A DNA stretch of 64,000 nucleotides from Todiramphus chloris collaris (lineage: Eukaryota; Chordata; Aves; Coraciiformes; Alcedinidae): assembly GCA_025345505.1 (NCBI GenBank), contig JANVCC010000014.1:402559-466558 (forward strand), in the 5' to 3' direction. The notes under the pieces were generated by a model. That model was not told the origin of the DNA and made no database searches. It saw only the letters and a program-made list of their open reading frames with translations. Made by a program: the position numbers and the translations under genes. This document shows, in pieces, positions 11,616 through 24,799 of this stretch (within the stretch, counting starts at the first letter, position 1; each line of letters opens with the position of its first letter).

Positions 11616-14600
11616 GTTCTTTGTTTTTTATATGAACATTATCCTAGTAACATTGTGCTAGTTCTCCCAAGTGATATTTCCATTTAAGGACCTTGTTTCA
11701 TAATCATCATTTTTCAGGGCTACAACAGGCATTGAGTGATCAGCACTGTAAGTCATATATATAAATGTTTAAATTTAGATTTAACTATATAAAATTTAGA
11801 CAGTTTTATCCAGTTGTGTCTGCATACATATATTGTCATTGATTTTCAGTTCTGTTTTGTTTAAATAACAAATTTGTTTAAATTTTGTAGTTTTTTTGTT
11901 ATCTGTATTGTGATTATATTCTCAAAAGCAACTAAAGGGAAGTAGAAAAGATATGTTTTTAAGTTCATGCATATAGATTTTAATATACAGGATAGCCAGC
12001 CTAGTCAATGATTGTAATATGCTTTTGGCAGAGTTGAACTGACTGGACATTAAGAGAAAAAGAAAAATAAGAGCAGTGTGTCTGCCTTTAACATTAGTTT
12101 ATTAATAACAAGTAATTATTAATACAAACAAGTTAGGTAGTCAAAATTAATGACCAATTGTTGTCTTTGCTGATCTGTTTGAATTTACGACTTCATTATG
12201 TACATATAGGCAACCTTTGAGTAAGGGGCTTGCTATTTGCACTCCATATGCCATGACACAGGATTTTATTCCTACTCCCTGACTGGAAGAGCCAAGCTCT
12301 ACAGCTGCTCCACCCACAGTGAATTTTGGTTCCCTGTTTGTTGGAACACATTTTGAGACAAAAACATGACTTACAGATCTGGAATCTGGTGTCTGAAAAC
12401 ACTCATAGGAACAAAAGTTTTCACAGATTATTCACAAATGTTACTGAACAATAAAACTCTCTGCACAGACTGAAGCCACACCCAGGATCTAATTAGTTTA
12501 AAATATTTTTAAATATCTTTTTTACACTGTTTCACCACTTCTAATCCAACACATTGTGTTTTTTCTCTGTTTTTGATGTACTTCCTTAATCCATATGTTC
12601 TATTGAAATGGTTCAGCTTAAAATGGTTTCTCCCTTTGAGCCAGTTTGAGTTTTATTTTTTATTTCTGCCAAGTTTAAATATAAAATACATCACTGAGCT
12701 TGGCTAAAGCAAATGTAAGGAGGAGAAGAGGTGTGATTCTTAGACTTACAGGTTTATGTGATAATACAGATTGGAAAAGAATCACATACAACTTTCCAGG
12801 GCAGTCTCCTGGCTATATCAATTATTTCTTATTCTATCTGCTGGTTTATATTTTGGAATTCATATAACAAAACACACAAACATGTCCTGCACTTGATACA
12901 GGTAGCAGCCCACTACTCCATTTCATAGATTACAACTTCAATATCACTGAGGATTATTTAAATTAAAAGACATTAAAATCAATCCAAAATTATAACAAGT
13001 TAAAAGATCTTATTTAATCAACATATGGAAGGTGTCAAGATGAGAGGAATTTTTCTTTTCTTAAAAAAAAATGTCCAATATCAACAGTAAATGGAAAAAC
13101 TAGATTCAAGTTTTCTTTAATTCTTATTCAGACTGTAGATTTTGAATGTGTGTATAAAAATCATTCTATGCTTCATGTTTCTGTTTATTTTTCAATGTTC
13201 CTTCTCCTAGATTAGTAATATTGAAAGCATTTAAGATAAATAATTCTCAAACTTTTAAAGATTATTATAAACATATATATACAACAATGAAATACCTTTT
13301 GTCTACTCAAGATGTCTATCAATTCATTAATTTTTTCAGAGTCCATTCTATTTCCAGAATATGTACTTTAAACAAGATATACTCAGAACTGAGTACATCC
13401 AGAATATTCCCAATGGCATAAAGTACAAATGACACCTATAGGTATAGATGGTTGTTTTTATTTTTAAGAGGTTGAGAATAACATTTGAAAAAGATCTTTT
13501 TCTTGATTATAAATCTTTTTAAATTTCATTCTCTCAGAGGAAATTATGAAGATTTGCAGGTGTTTTCCATGTTCAACAGAATTTTACACTCCATTTCTCA
13601 TGTATCTTTGCTAAATGAATAAGCATATATTCAAATTCCAATACTTGAGAGAAGGGTAGTAATAAGGAGATGAATTTTGTATTTGGTTCTGGTTGGCTAA
13701 GCATCTAAGAGTGGATGAAGGCCAGATACTAACCAGAAGATCCTTAGGGGCACACTCAAAGCATAATCATACATTGTATACAGCATCTGCCATAGCACAG
13801 TCCTTGCCTGGATGGTTTTTATGTGCCACAAAAATAAAACTCTTCAATAAGTATCACTTCCAGGCAGTCACAGAGCTGTATGGAAGCTCAGATATGATGT
13901 CCAGGGTGTTGAACATGACAGTGTTCATTCACAAATTATAATCTGAGGTTATTGTCAGCTTCTCTGTTAAGGGAGTAGGTGAGTTAGAAAGTTCTATTTC
14001 AAATGAGATGTCATGGATATTCATCTCAGGAACTTGTATTACTCTAACAAAAAGGAAGAAATGGAAATAGATTAATCACTGATCACAAGGATATTAAGCT
14101 TCCAAGTGTTAGCCTCTAAGACCTTGAATTTACTTATGAAATTTGCCTGCACTGTAATTTGCCTTTTCTGAAATTAAAAGTGGAAGAAACCACAGAATTG
14201 CTATGTCTGAGATGGCAGACTGTGGTGTAAGGATATTTATATTTGTAGGATACTTAAATTTAATGAGTGCATTCTTGCCAATGTGTTAAAGCCAAATTAT
14301 GTGTGACCGGGACTAAAAAGAGAGAGGAGGTGTGCACAAGGTATTCAAGTAAGAAATCTAAAATACTCTCGAGCTTCTTATAACTTGTTAAAGCAACTTT
14401 TTCCACACCCCCAGTATCATTATAGATCATTTGACAGATTTTGTTAAAGATTTTCAACAGTAAGAGAACAGTACCAGCTTAAGGGGAAAGGGAAGACTTT
14501 CAGCCTGAGTAGGACACCATTCCACAAAACAAAAACATTTGACACTGGAGAAATGTGGACTCATCCTTATTTACTTTACCCAAGCATCTGCATCTGCAAA

Positions 14601-17600
14601 ATTACAGAGAAAATTTCACAACCAATGGACTTAAAGAGGATGGTATCTAAGCATTTCTTGCTCCAGTTGATCTGGAAGTACTGCCAGAAACATCATAGTC
14701 ACCTTCTGTTTCTGTTTCTATGTTAAAACTGATCCAGAAATTGTACCAGAAGAAAGGCAGGCAGCTCACTGTGGAGCGGATAAATGTGACATGTAAATAC
14801 AGATGATAATTTTATTTAACATTCATGTAAATGTTACCTTTGGAGGGGAAAAATTATTATTAATCATCTTCTGCCTTCTCTTGTTCTGAACCACATCTTC
14901 AGGATTTAGTTGGGTTTTGGTTTTGCTTTTGTTTTTTTTAATAAGAGGTAAACAGGAAAATTATTGTCTTATGTAAGCAATATGAAATCAGATGTGAAAG
15001 ATAAATGAGTGTACAAGATTCCATGAAGTGTAAACTGTGCTTTTTGAAATAAGTAGAAATCCTGTAAGCACCACTAGAAGTAATAATAGATTTTTTTTTA
15101 AAGCCACAGTTTGTTTCCAAACAGTTTACATGTCTTGAGCCAAATAAATTCCTTGTGTATATGTACTTATATGGATTTGTTCCAAAGACTAATAAAGTCA
15201 ACATTAGGAAAACTCCCAAAACAGACTCCTGAGTAGGACCATTAATCAGTACAGCTTTGACCCCATATGCTAAATGGTAGTTAAGAAGCATGATCTTATC
15301 TTTTTTTCATGAAAAAGTCTTCAAAGCAAATGTTCTATGATACAAAGTCACAAATGCCAACCAGATCACTCTGAAAAAAAAATATGATGAAGTAGATTTT
15401 TTAATTTAGTGATGAATTTCATACAACACTGTATGGTAATATGTTACATGACAAACCAGAAATTTTAATTACTTTTCAGATGAATTAAAAAGAAATAACA
15501 CATATTGATTCCAAGATGAAGGAGATAATCACAATTACAAGAGAATGATAAAAATTTAAGCAAGTTGCTGCTTTAGTAGAAGCAGAAGTAGAATTCCTTT
15601 AAAGTAATCTGTAAATTATATAGTACATGTCAATCATTACTGCTTGTGCATAAAATAATGGGCGACAGATTGGAAATATGTGAAATTACTGTTGTAATTT
15701 ACTTCCTTTTTGTACCAGAGTAAGGAACTCTCATGTGAAAGTGGAAAAGAGAACTGATCTTGCATTAGAAGGGGAAAAGGACTGTTTTCCCACTAACAGC
15801 AAGACTAACCAAGCTGCCTGTAGGCATAACAGAAAAACTCTCCTTTATATAAGCGAAGATTGGCCTCAAGTGAAAAAATTAGGTTAATAATTATTCACTG
15901 TTTGGGAGCTAAAGCAAGTGATTTAGTCAAATGGAAAGCTTTTAAAATAAGCAAGTAAAACCAAGCAGTACCACAGCAGCAAAAGTGTTTGCTTAGTGTG
16001 ATTTTGGAGGTCTGTACAGTGCAGGGCAAGGACTACTAAGAGAACTGGGGGAAAACAAGGGATGTGACCACCTTGGATACCCTGCTGAAAATGGAGATAC
16101 TTAAAATTCCTCTGCAATGATTGCCTGACCTAGGAGATCATTAAGGCCTACAGTCTGCCATGTTGTCATCTGTTCTCTAGGATAGCTGAGTATATGATGA
16201 GGGGTATGTCCGTAAGTGCCCAGTAAGTAGGCCCAAGTTCTACCAAGATTCACAGATTATGCATTTCTCCATCTTCCTTACCTAGGAGACCAGATTCAAT
16301 AAGCATGATTAGACAAAACGTGGTGAATGGCTCTTCAGGGAAGAAGGGGTGGAAATACTGCTCTGTTCTTGTTGAATGGCAGCCTTCATAACAGGTTCAT
16401 CCATTCACTCCTCTTCACCTGAGACCAGTGAACTGTGTAATCCACTCTAATAATAAGTGATTCAGAAAGAGATGGAGAGAGTAATAATTTTTACTCATAA
16501 ATTACTTTTTGGTGCCAAGATGCCTCCAGACAGAGAAGGAGATACACGTCTGGATCTCCCACATTCTCAACTTCAAGGTGTGGAATAAAGAAGTACTGCT
16601 ATAGTGACCACTTGAATTCTTGTAAAGGACTGGTCAGATACACAGACACCTGAACAAAATCTAAAGATGTGAATTCCAACCAGAAGATGAGACTTTTTAC
16701 AACCCAAAAATATATTTTTCTCTGCTCTGCAGCACTGGGTATTAACAAACAGCCCCATGATCAGAGCTCTGGCTTTCTTCAGCACTACCACTACCTCAGC
16801 ATCACAATGCTGTACAGAGGCCCTATGGTATGCCCACTTGAAAGGTTTTAGGACCTAAGATGCCCCTAAGAACCTGATCCTTGGTACCTACCCCAGAGCC
16901 ATGTACTGCACTTGCTGGCCAGAACATAACAGCTAGTCCACAAAGCAGAAAGAGTTAAGTTGTCCAAGTTCCTCAGTCTCTTCCTCTTTCTCTGTTGGAG
17001 AAAAGATTCAAAGGAAACTATGTACAGGATAAAACTAGCAAGGGGAGCATTTTTAGTGGCATCAAATAGCTGCATTGCTGGAGTTCACAAAGATGGTCAA
17101 GTAAACGTAATATTCTCCTGAAAAGTAACCAATTTTTTCCATCTTCACATTATTTCTTAGTGTAAGCCAGTCCTCTGGGGTTGTGGAAAAATAAAATAAA
17201 ATAAAATATCCAGATCTGAATGCCCTTAATGTTCTCAGGTTGAAAATCTATACAATTCTGAGGAATTGTACCTTGCTTTCAAATTCAGATGTTTTTTAAG
17301 TGAAAGTACCACACCTCTATCCATCAGCAATAAAACACTTTAATAAACAAAAATATCGCAGAGAAAGATAAGCACCCTTAACCTATATAAGGAGACCACA
17401 AAACTGTGCAGGCATTCCCATCATCTCATGAGAGTGTACATGCTTTAATACACTGTGAAAGAATCATGGACTCCTTTCCTGGTGTATTAAATTCACTTCT
17501 TTTATAATGACATCAAAAACAGAGATAAATTGAGTACAGAATGTGCATTATATGAATAAAATTAATTAAGTTTTCTAATTAGGTCATTTGCCAAAGCTAC

Positions 17601-20600
17601 ATTTAAATTGAATATCCTGATTAGTAATGTTTGAATTTAGTCGAGGAAGACTCAAATCCATTGTAGAAATACTATCACTGGAACTTTGGTACTTGTGAAG
17701 ACAAAAGTGTAGGTAAAAGCAGAAAGATATTGAAACGTGCGCTCTAACCTTTCCCTTATCTCCCATCCTTTAAAATCTTGTTCTGTGATGTTTGTCACAC
17801 AGCGCAAACTAAGAACCTCACTCTACAGGGTCTTCAAAAATACATAAAGAGACTGAGTACATAATACAAGCAGTAGCACAGTGGAATGTCAATGAGGATT
17901 TAGGTTAGTGCTCAGCATTATGCCTATCCACTCTGCACACAGCTCCCAGACTAAGCCTATTACTGTGGTGTATCTGGCTTAAAAAAAACCAGGGACACAT
18001 AACATTCCATCAGCTTTTTCTCATTATGGAAAACAGCTGAAAGTTTGTATGTACATATATGAAAGGAGAAATGTCCTGTTGTTGATGAAACTTCTGAAAG
18101 GTGAAATTCAAATCTCCTTTTCCTTCACTTTTTGTGGGAAGAAAAAGGAATCTTTCTTTCAGTCTCTTTCTGCCAGACATTTTAATCCAGTGGAAATCAG
18201 GTATGAAGGGAAATTTTTAAAATTTTTGTTCTAATACTGAAATTAAACCTTATCAGTATTTTTAAACTTCTATCAATAAACAATTTTAAAAATTAATTCT
18301 CTAATGTTTTTTAAAACTCTTATGGATTGTTTGGCTTTTGGTTTTAATTCACTCTGCTCTGCCCTGCCCTGAAAGAACAGAATAACTGGTGTATTTTCTT
18401 ACAGAATTCAGGAAGCCAGACTTTTTTCCTTTAAAATAAAAGCATTTTTCCTCATTTTTCCCCATTTTTCCTCAGGTATGGCTTTACATTTGTAAATACT
18501 GACCAGTGCAAATGCCAATATGTATAAATCCACATGCTCTTATATATCTTCTCTGCTCTACATAAGCACAGGTCTGTTGAGTTGATTTACAAACCTAGCG
18601 AGAATAGAAAGGAGAGCTGAAAGGTGCTGTTACCAGCCCTTTACTTTCCAAACTCTGAAAAGAGTTGTCTGATCATATTCACTTAAAAAAGCTAGACCCC
18701 AAAGAACCACTCTTCCTTTCCTGTCAATACAGGAGTTTCTTCCTAACAGATCTTGTCTGGGCCAAATTACCATCATTCATTCTCTCCTTGGGAGGGAGAA
18801 AGCAAAGGGTGATTTGGTTCTTAACATGTGTGGTTAAATTAGGTACCTACATGTACCAGATGAATGCAGACCTCAGCAAGTAATATGCTGGAGGCACACT
18901 ATGCTAGGACAAGTCTATAGTCATTAGATACTTAAAACCAAAACACCTAGAATTAACTTTAAGGTACATACTAACTCATTTTAATCAGCAGCTTTTTTAA
19001 GATCTTGATTTACTTTTTTCTCTTTTTATTTAATCACTTTTCAGTGGAACAAACTCAATATTTATGTTTGTGGGTTTGTTGTTAATGTCAGTGTGTCTTG
19101 TCATGATATGAAGGGGTTTGCTTAGCTGGTTTTGCTTTTGGTGGGTGGCTGAGAAAGACAAGAGAAGGATGGGAGACCTAGTAGAATATACAATAGATCT
19201 GAAGCCTTTAAAGTTATAAGCAACAGACAAATATAAGAGATTAAATTCTGAACATGTGTTGGAGATAGGACACCACCTTCTCAATATGCTCTTCCCTGTC
19301 CATAACAAAGTAGACATGTAATAAAGGAAACATCTGGGTTAGAAAATAAAATTCCCAAATTAGATCACCTCAAATCAGTAGTTAATGAAACACTAGTCTC
19401 TCCTCAGTGGTGGAATGAATTATTCATTCCAGCTAAAATTGTGGGGTAATCATCTGAATGGAATGTTTCATGACACTTATTTGTTTTATTTGCATTTATT
19501 CCCTTTTTCCATATAAACTTTTAGTTCCTATTGAATTAGATAGTAAATGTTATAAACGTATTTCACAGAGTGCTTCACTGAAGTTCACTTGAACAATTAT
19601 AGATCATAATATATGATTTAAAAAGAATATATGTCGGACTCAAATGTTAATGTTTATGCAACTGTACATACCTCATAAATGCTGTATCATGGCACTGAGT
19701 GTACATTCTAGTTCCTTACCTGTCTCTGTGTGTTTAGGAAAGTTGCATCTGCTGTGAGAATTCTTGTTGTAGTCTACTCTTTACCAATTAGAAACTTTAA
19801 GAATAACAGTGCACTGTCTTAATGAACAGGAATATTTCCAGTTCATGATCAATGTACCAGATCAAATTTAATTGCTTTATTTGGTTGAAATTAGCATAGT
19901 ATTCCAAACAACCTGGGTAAACACAGATTACTCAAGCATCAGTGAGATAGAAAACAAATGAATAACTCTCATAAATGGCATTTAAGAAAACAAACAAACA
20001 AGCAGAAAAAAACCCAGCAGTATTTGTTCTTTAATATTTATCCCAGATTATTCATATAAAATGTCTGCTTTGTTTCTTTGATGACTGGTGAGCTTTTAAT
20101 CATGCTTGACTAGAATAATCAGTCTATTAAAACAGTAGCACACTACTAAATTTACCAGTAGCAGTGGGTGCCTCACTTATGCACATATTCATAGCATAGT
20201 AAGTTGATTTATCATAGAAACATTGCCATGAAAGTTTTCATCTAATTCATAACTTGCTGCACAGAAAGGACATATTTTTTGCATGACTTCAGTGAGTTGC
20301 AGAGGCTATACAAAACTGTTTCAGCACTCATGCAATCTAAAACATCACATACATCTCAGAAGGATATTGAATCTCTCCTTCATTTGTCTCTCAGGTGGGT
20401 AATCACTGTTGATCTGGGACAAAGGTGTTCACTTTCTGCCCCTCTGGACTCGCCAGTTAGTGATTAGTTAGACATTTAATTTCCAGTGTTGCTCCTAATC
20501 AGGATCTCTGTTTGCAAAGCATCACTGAAAGGAAAATTGTGAGGATGGTAATAGTAATAGCAATCCAGGGAGTTCATACCTGCTGGAAATTTTGCTTAAT

Positions 20601-23600
20601 TAAGAAACTGGTCTATCATCCCTATAATTAAAAAGAGCAGTGGCTTTAAAGATACTGAGGTAAGGTCTCCTTTTCGCCCAAAAGCATTTAACCCCAGATG
20701 CTATTGGGATAAAAGAGATGGTGTTGGCATCTGTAGAATTCCACATGTGAATCCATTAGTGTCACAGTGAGTGGTTTTGGGTTTTTTTTTCTTCAAGATT
20801 TGGGGAAATACTTCTGTAGGTTAAGCTGCAGCTGCAATGTGAGGAGACCTTTTAAAAGTAGAAATCTGTTAATGAGCAAATTAACCAAAGAAAATATAAA
20901 AGAAGACTGCAAATTACTTATAAAAAAAATCTTGAAGTATTACAAATATATCCCATACAAACTGTTACACTTTAAACTTTCTGCATGTAATAATCCATTT
21001 TATAGAAATAATCTAAGAATTTACTATATCCTTAGGCTTTTAAGATTTCACCTCTTGCAGCCAAGTACCCCACAACTAGGCAAATACTTTGCCTGTACAT
21101 CTGACCTCCATATAACAATTAAGTAAGCAGATACAAAAAAATCAATATGTACACATAGCTTCACATGCCTTTCCTCCTTTTGTGGGTCCTCTAGGTATTT
21201 TGGATGCATAAAACTAAGCTTGTATTAGGCTTTTTGGATTAAATTCATTAAAGATGAAATTGACTGTGATCTGTAGAATGAATTATCTAACTTAATAGAT
21301 ATGTCATTACTTTTTCATCATATAGTCAAAATATTCATGCTTAATTACATGTTTATATTGTGTTTTCATAATAGGTGGAACATCTCAATGAAAATTAGTA
21401 TTCATTCCATTAATTTGTTTTTCTTAAATCAGGGTTTTTTTCTTTCTCCTGCCTTACAAAATCAGACATCTTGTCAAGAGACTTTTAATAGAGAAAAGGT
21501 CTTTCCTGAAAGAAATTCGGGTGCAAGAACTGTTTGCTGGAGAAAGCGGCTAAAGGACCACAAGCCACTTTTGCATACTTTTGCTGCACTTGGTGTTTCC
21601 AATCAAGATCAAGGGGTATTTCCTACTTCTTTGGCTTGTATTAATTATTCTTCACATCTGTTCCTCACAAACAGAGAGCACAGATGTGAACACATGCACA
21701 AAAGGCAAAAGTGGGGTGGTCTACGAATATTTTAGATGTGTCGTTGACCTGCTTTTAGTAAGCAGACTTCTTCAGGCTTCTCCATAACTCTTCCTAAGCT
21801 AAATGTAATAGGGATCAGGCTAAGTCTGATTTTCTTCCACCCTCATAGAACTGTGACCTCTGAACTTTGCATTTTTCTTGACATGACTGCATTCTCCAGT
21901 GAGCAATCACACAGATTAATTTCACTGAAATGTTATAAAACCACTTTCTAATCTCAGCCCTACAGTGAGTTGTATTGCAGATGATAAAAGCCTTCTCATA
22001 ATATTACAATCAAGTCAAACTGACTTGGTACACAAAGGAAATGAACAGAAACATATGCCTTGTGTAACAGCTTCACATGTAATTAGTTTTTCATAGATTG
22101 GATTTCAGCCACAATTCCATCATTTCTCCATACTGTTGAATCCCTGTTGACATCTCAGTAACTTTCTTCCAGCACAGACAGACACTCTTACTCTGACTGG
22201 CTGGTGTAGCGGTGTTAATAGTTTTCATAAGAGCTGATGGATAGAAAAATGTGTGTACAGTTGACCACAAAAACAAATAAAAGGAAATTGTCTTCAAACC
22301 AGAGACGTGTCAGAACCAATTTGTGCAGCACTGAGCCAAATTCACCCAGAGAGGAAAGACTACTCTACAATGGAGAGGACATGTATTTCCTGGGGCAGCA
22401 AGTGGTCCAGCAATGACAGCACCCACCTGCAATGTGGGCAGCTGAGATTCAGTTTCACCTTCTGCTTGGTCTATGCCAGCAGCCCCAGTTTAGCTGACTT
22501 TACAAGACAGTGATGTCATGAGCACAGAACTTAGTATTTTTGAGTAAATTGGTTTCTTCCCTCCTTTCTTATCCCACTTACCTCTTTTTTTGTCTCATCA
22601 ATTTCAAGCCTTTTTTTTTTTTTTTATGATACAGATGAAGGAAGACAACATATTTTTTTACCATTTCATTATGCAAAAATCCAATTGTAAAGAGATCTGC
22701 TCCTCATCTTTGAAAGTCTAAAGATTTTTCTGCCAAGCAATTGACATTAAAATCTGAAGAAAAAAGGAGAAACTGATCTGAAAAGCTTTTTATTTTCAAT
22801 TTTGCTAATTCCATCATACAGGCCTAAATGAGTTTTAATTATGTAAAACAGAAAGGCTGATAAATAATTTAATTCATGGTTTTATACACTGTGCCCCACT
22901 GAAGGTTGAAATGGTACCAAACCATATCTGTTGACGTGACCAGCAGAGGCAAGATATTGCTGCAGCTTCAGACAGAGCAAAGTTATGCCATGTACTCAAA
23001 GTAATTTTCTGAGACACAGCACTATATCAACACAAAGGCATTTTGAGTGCCTACAATAGCTTAGGCACCTCTTACTATGTTTTCCAGTATGGAAGAGAAT
23101 CATGATTCTAGAGCCCTATGCATTTTATTTTCAGTGAAAGAGAAAAGAAGAAATATTGATGCATAGAAATGTTAATGTAATATGACCGATGAAAAGAGGT
23201 GAAAGAATCAGTTAACAACTTTATTGTTTCCACGTTATACAATAAAATGCTATGAGCATTAGAAACAGACCGCCTACCAAAAAGGTAAATATTTACATAT
23301 CGGACAGAGATTACAGTCTGACTGCTACAGTTTACGGGGAGGAGCTACTCATGTCATCTCCAAGTTGGTGCAGTATTTCAACCAGCTTTTAGTACTTAAG
23401 TAAGTTCAGTGGGCAAAATTAATTTAGAAGTAGGTTATGACTTCACACCAGCTCATTCTCAGCAATCAATTTTACTTGGTGATATTCTTGCTTTTTGAAA
23501 ACACTGGACAATATCAGTTTGGCACAATGAAGGGGATAGTATTTTTGGTACAGCTCCTGTTACCAGTAACAGGGTAAGATGCAGTGATGTAGCCAAGGAA

Positions 23601-23747
23601 TTAAGAAAATCATTTCTGCATACAATTAAATAGCAGGGCTTTGTTCAAGATTTTTCCTATTTTCAGTAGCAAAAGAAGCCATGATATTCCTTTTTAAACA
23701 AACACTTTGCAGGTTAAATTATAACCTCAAACCTGCAGTAACAATGC
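11616..23747. other. Repeat-poor unique block, no gene recognised
   Basis: About 12 kb of AT-rich sequence with no transposon, RNA gene or exon that I can support. It contains short A/T runs (for example 15 Ts at 22611-22625), an AAATA-type repeat near 17190-17210 and a three-copy 10-bp repeat at 18443-18472. The longest open frames (117 codons on minus at 14938-15291, 119 codons at 20767-21126 and 144 codons at 21301-21735) show no recognisable domain. Confidence 0.5.
18443..18480 (+). promoter_or_regulatory. Pyrimidine tract ending in CAG|GTATG: splice-like element
   Basis: Three 10-bp units of the form CATTTTTCCY (18443-18472) form a pyrimidine-rich run leading into CAG (18473-18475), followed directly by GTATG (18476-18480). 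A 3' splice-site pattern therefore sits back to back with a 5' splice-site pattern, the layout of a recursive-splice (ratchet) point or of a zero-length exon. Such points are known in long vertebrate and fly introns. Whether this window is intronic on + is not known, and such juxtapositions can arise by chance. Confidence 0.25.
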
Positions 23748-24290
23748 AGGCCCCTTTAAGTACTGAAAGGCTGCAATAATGTCTTCCTGGAGCCTTCTCT
23801 TCTCCAGGCTGAACAACCCCAGCTCCCTCAGCCTGGCCTCACAGCAGAGGGGTTTCAGCACTCCAATTGTTTTCATGGCTCTGCTTTAGACCTGTTCCAA
23901 CAAGTCCAGGTCTTTCTTGTGCTGGGGATCCCAGAGGTGAACACAGTACTCCAGGTAAGGTCTTAAGAGCAGAGTAGAGGGGGAGAATCACCTTCCCTGA
24001 CCTGCTGGCCATGTTTCTTTTGATGCAGCCTGGGATGCCTCTGTGAGCACACATTGCCAACTTACATCCAGCTTTTCAATCGATTAGTACCCCCAAGTAT
24101 TTCTTTGCAGGGCTGCTCTAACTCTCTTCATCCTCCAGCCTGTACTGATACTGGGGATTGCCTTGACCAGGGGAAAGACCTTGCACTTGGCCTTGTTGTT
24201 CACACAGAATCCCTCCTCAAGCCTGTCAGGCTCCCTCTGGATTGCATCCCTTCCCTCCAGTGTGTTGACTGCACTCAGCTTGGCATCATT
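23748..24290 (-). mobile_element. CR1: Minus-strand CR1, part A (C-terminal side), host of a nested insertion
   Basis: On the minus strand this reads as the middle-to-late part of CR1 ORF2: the DNA for the segment after the FADD box through the thumb and C-terminal blocks. It lacks the 3' UTR and ATTCTATG tail. The plus strand carries typical reverse-complement landmarks such as TCTTCTCCAGGCTGAACAAC and GAACACAGTACTCCAGG. It stops abruptly at TTGGCATCATT (24290), exactly inside the region that in the intact copy at 42069-43082 reads TTTTGTGTCATCAGCAAAC. The missing continuation resumes at about 24799, so this element was split by the plus-strand CR1 between. Confidence 0.88.
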
Positions 24291-24680
24291 AAGAGGGACA
24301 TTGAGGTGCTGGAGAGAGTGCAGAGGAGGGCAACAAAGCTGGTGAAAGGGCTGGAAAGCATGCCCTATGAAGAGCGGATGAGGGAACTGGGTTTGTTTAG
24401 TCTGGAGAAGAGGAGGCTGAGAGGAGACCTTATCGCCCTCCACAACTACCTAAAAGGAGGTTGTAGAGAGTCTGGTCTCTTCTCTCAAATTAGTAATGAT
24501 AGGACAAGGGGGAATGGACTAAAGTTGCGTCAGGGGAAGTTTAGATTAGATGTTAGGAGGAAGTTCTTCACTGAGAGGGTGGTTAGGCACTGGAACAGGC
24601 TGCCCAGGGAGGTGGTGGAGTCACCATCCCTGGAGGTGTTTAAAGAACGATTAGATGTGGAGCTTGAGGATATGGTGTAG
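24291..24680 (+). pseudogene. CR1 ORF2 C-terminal segment, open frame
   Basis: About 129 codons of the CR1 ORF2 C-terminal region are open and end at a natural stop (24678-24680). Recognisable blocks are [47 protein letters not shown] and [14 protein letters not shown]. All RT and endonuclease motifs are missing. The same open frame runs upstream to a Met at 24054 through antisense sequence of the host CR1, which makes a 208-codon chimera. The upstream part has no protein meaning. The good frame preservation suggests a fairly recent insertion. Confidence 0.88.
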
Positions 24681-24743
24681 TGGTTGAGAAATGCTAGGAC
24701 AAAGGTTGGACTTGATGACCCTGGAGGTCCTTTCCAACCATAA

Positions 24744-24799
24744 TGATTCTATGATTCTATGATTCTATGATTCTATGATTCTATGATTGATTCTATGAT
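24744..24799 (+). repeat. ATTCTATG 8-bp tail repeat of CR1
   Basis: Tandem ATTCTATG units forming the 3' terminus of the nested CR1, with one slipped unit near 24786. CR1 elements end in such short repeats instead of poly(A). The reverse transcriptase starts on them during target priming. Confidence 0.92.

Larger units (their letters stand above)
24291..24799 (+). mobile_element. CR1: Plus-strand CR1 3' end nested inside a minus-strand CR1
   Basis: A 5'-truncated CR1 of about 0.5 kb. It starts within ORF2 (protein beginning [20 protein letters not shown]), keeps an open frame to the ORF2 stop (24680), then has a short 3' UTR and six or more ATTCTATG units at 24744-24799. It sits between the two halves of a minus-strand CR1, whose sequences abut if it is removed (GGCATCAT on the left, ATCTGCACACTTG on the right), so it is the younger of the two. 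The few shared bases at the junction (AT or TGAT) could be a tiny duplication or microhomology. CR1 normally makes little or no target-site duplication. Confidence 0.92.

Noticed and set aside
21301-21735. 144-codon open frame on + in unique sequence, overlapped by another frame at 21581-21787
   Set aside because: No domain, low-complexity hydrophobic start and no exon structure I can support. A pyrimidine-rich CAG-ending stretch near 21425-21466 could act as an acceptor but is not enough.
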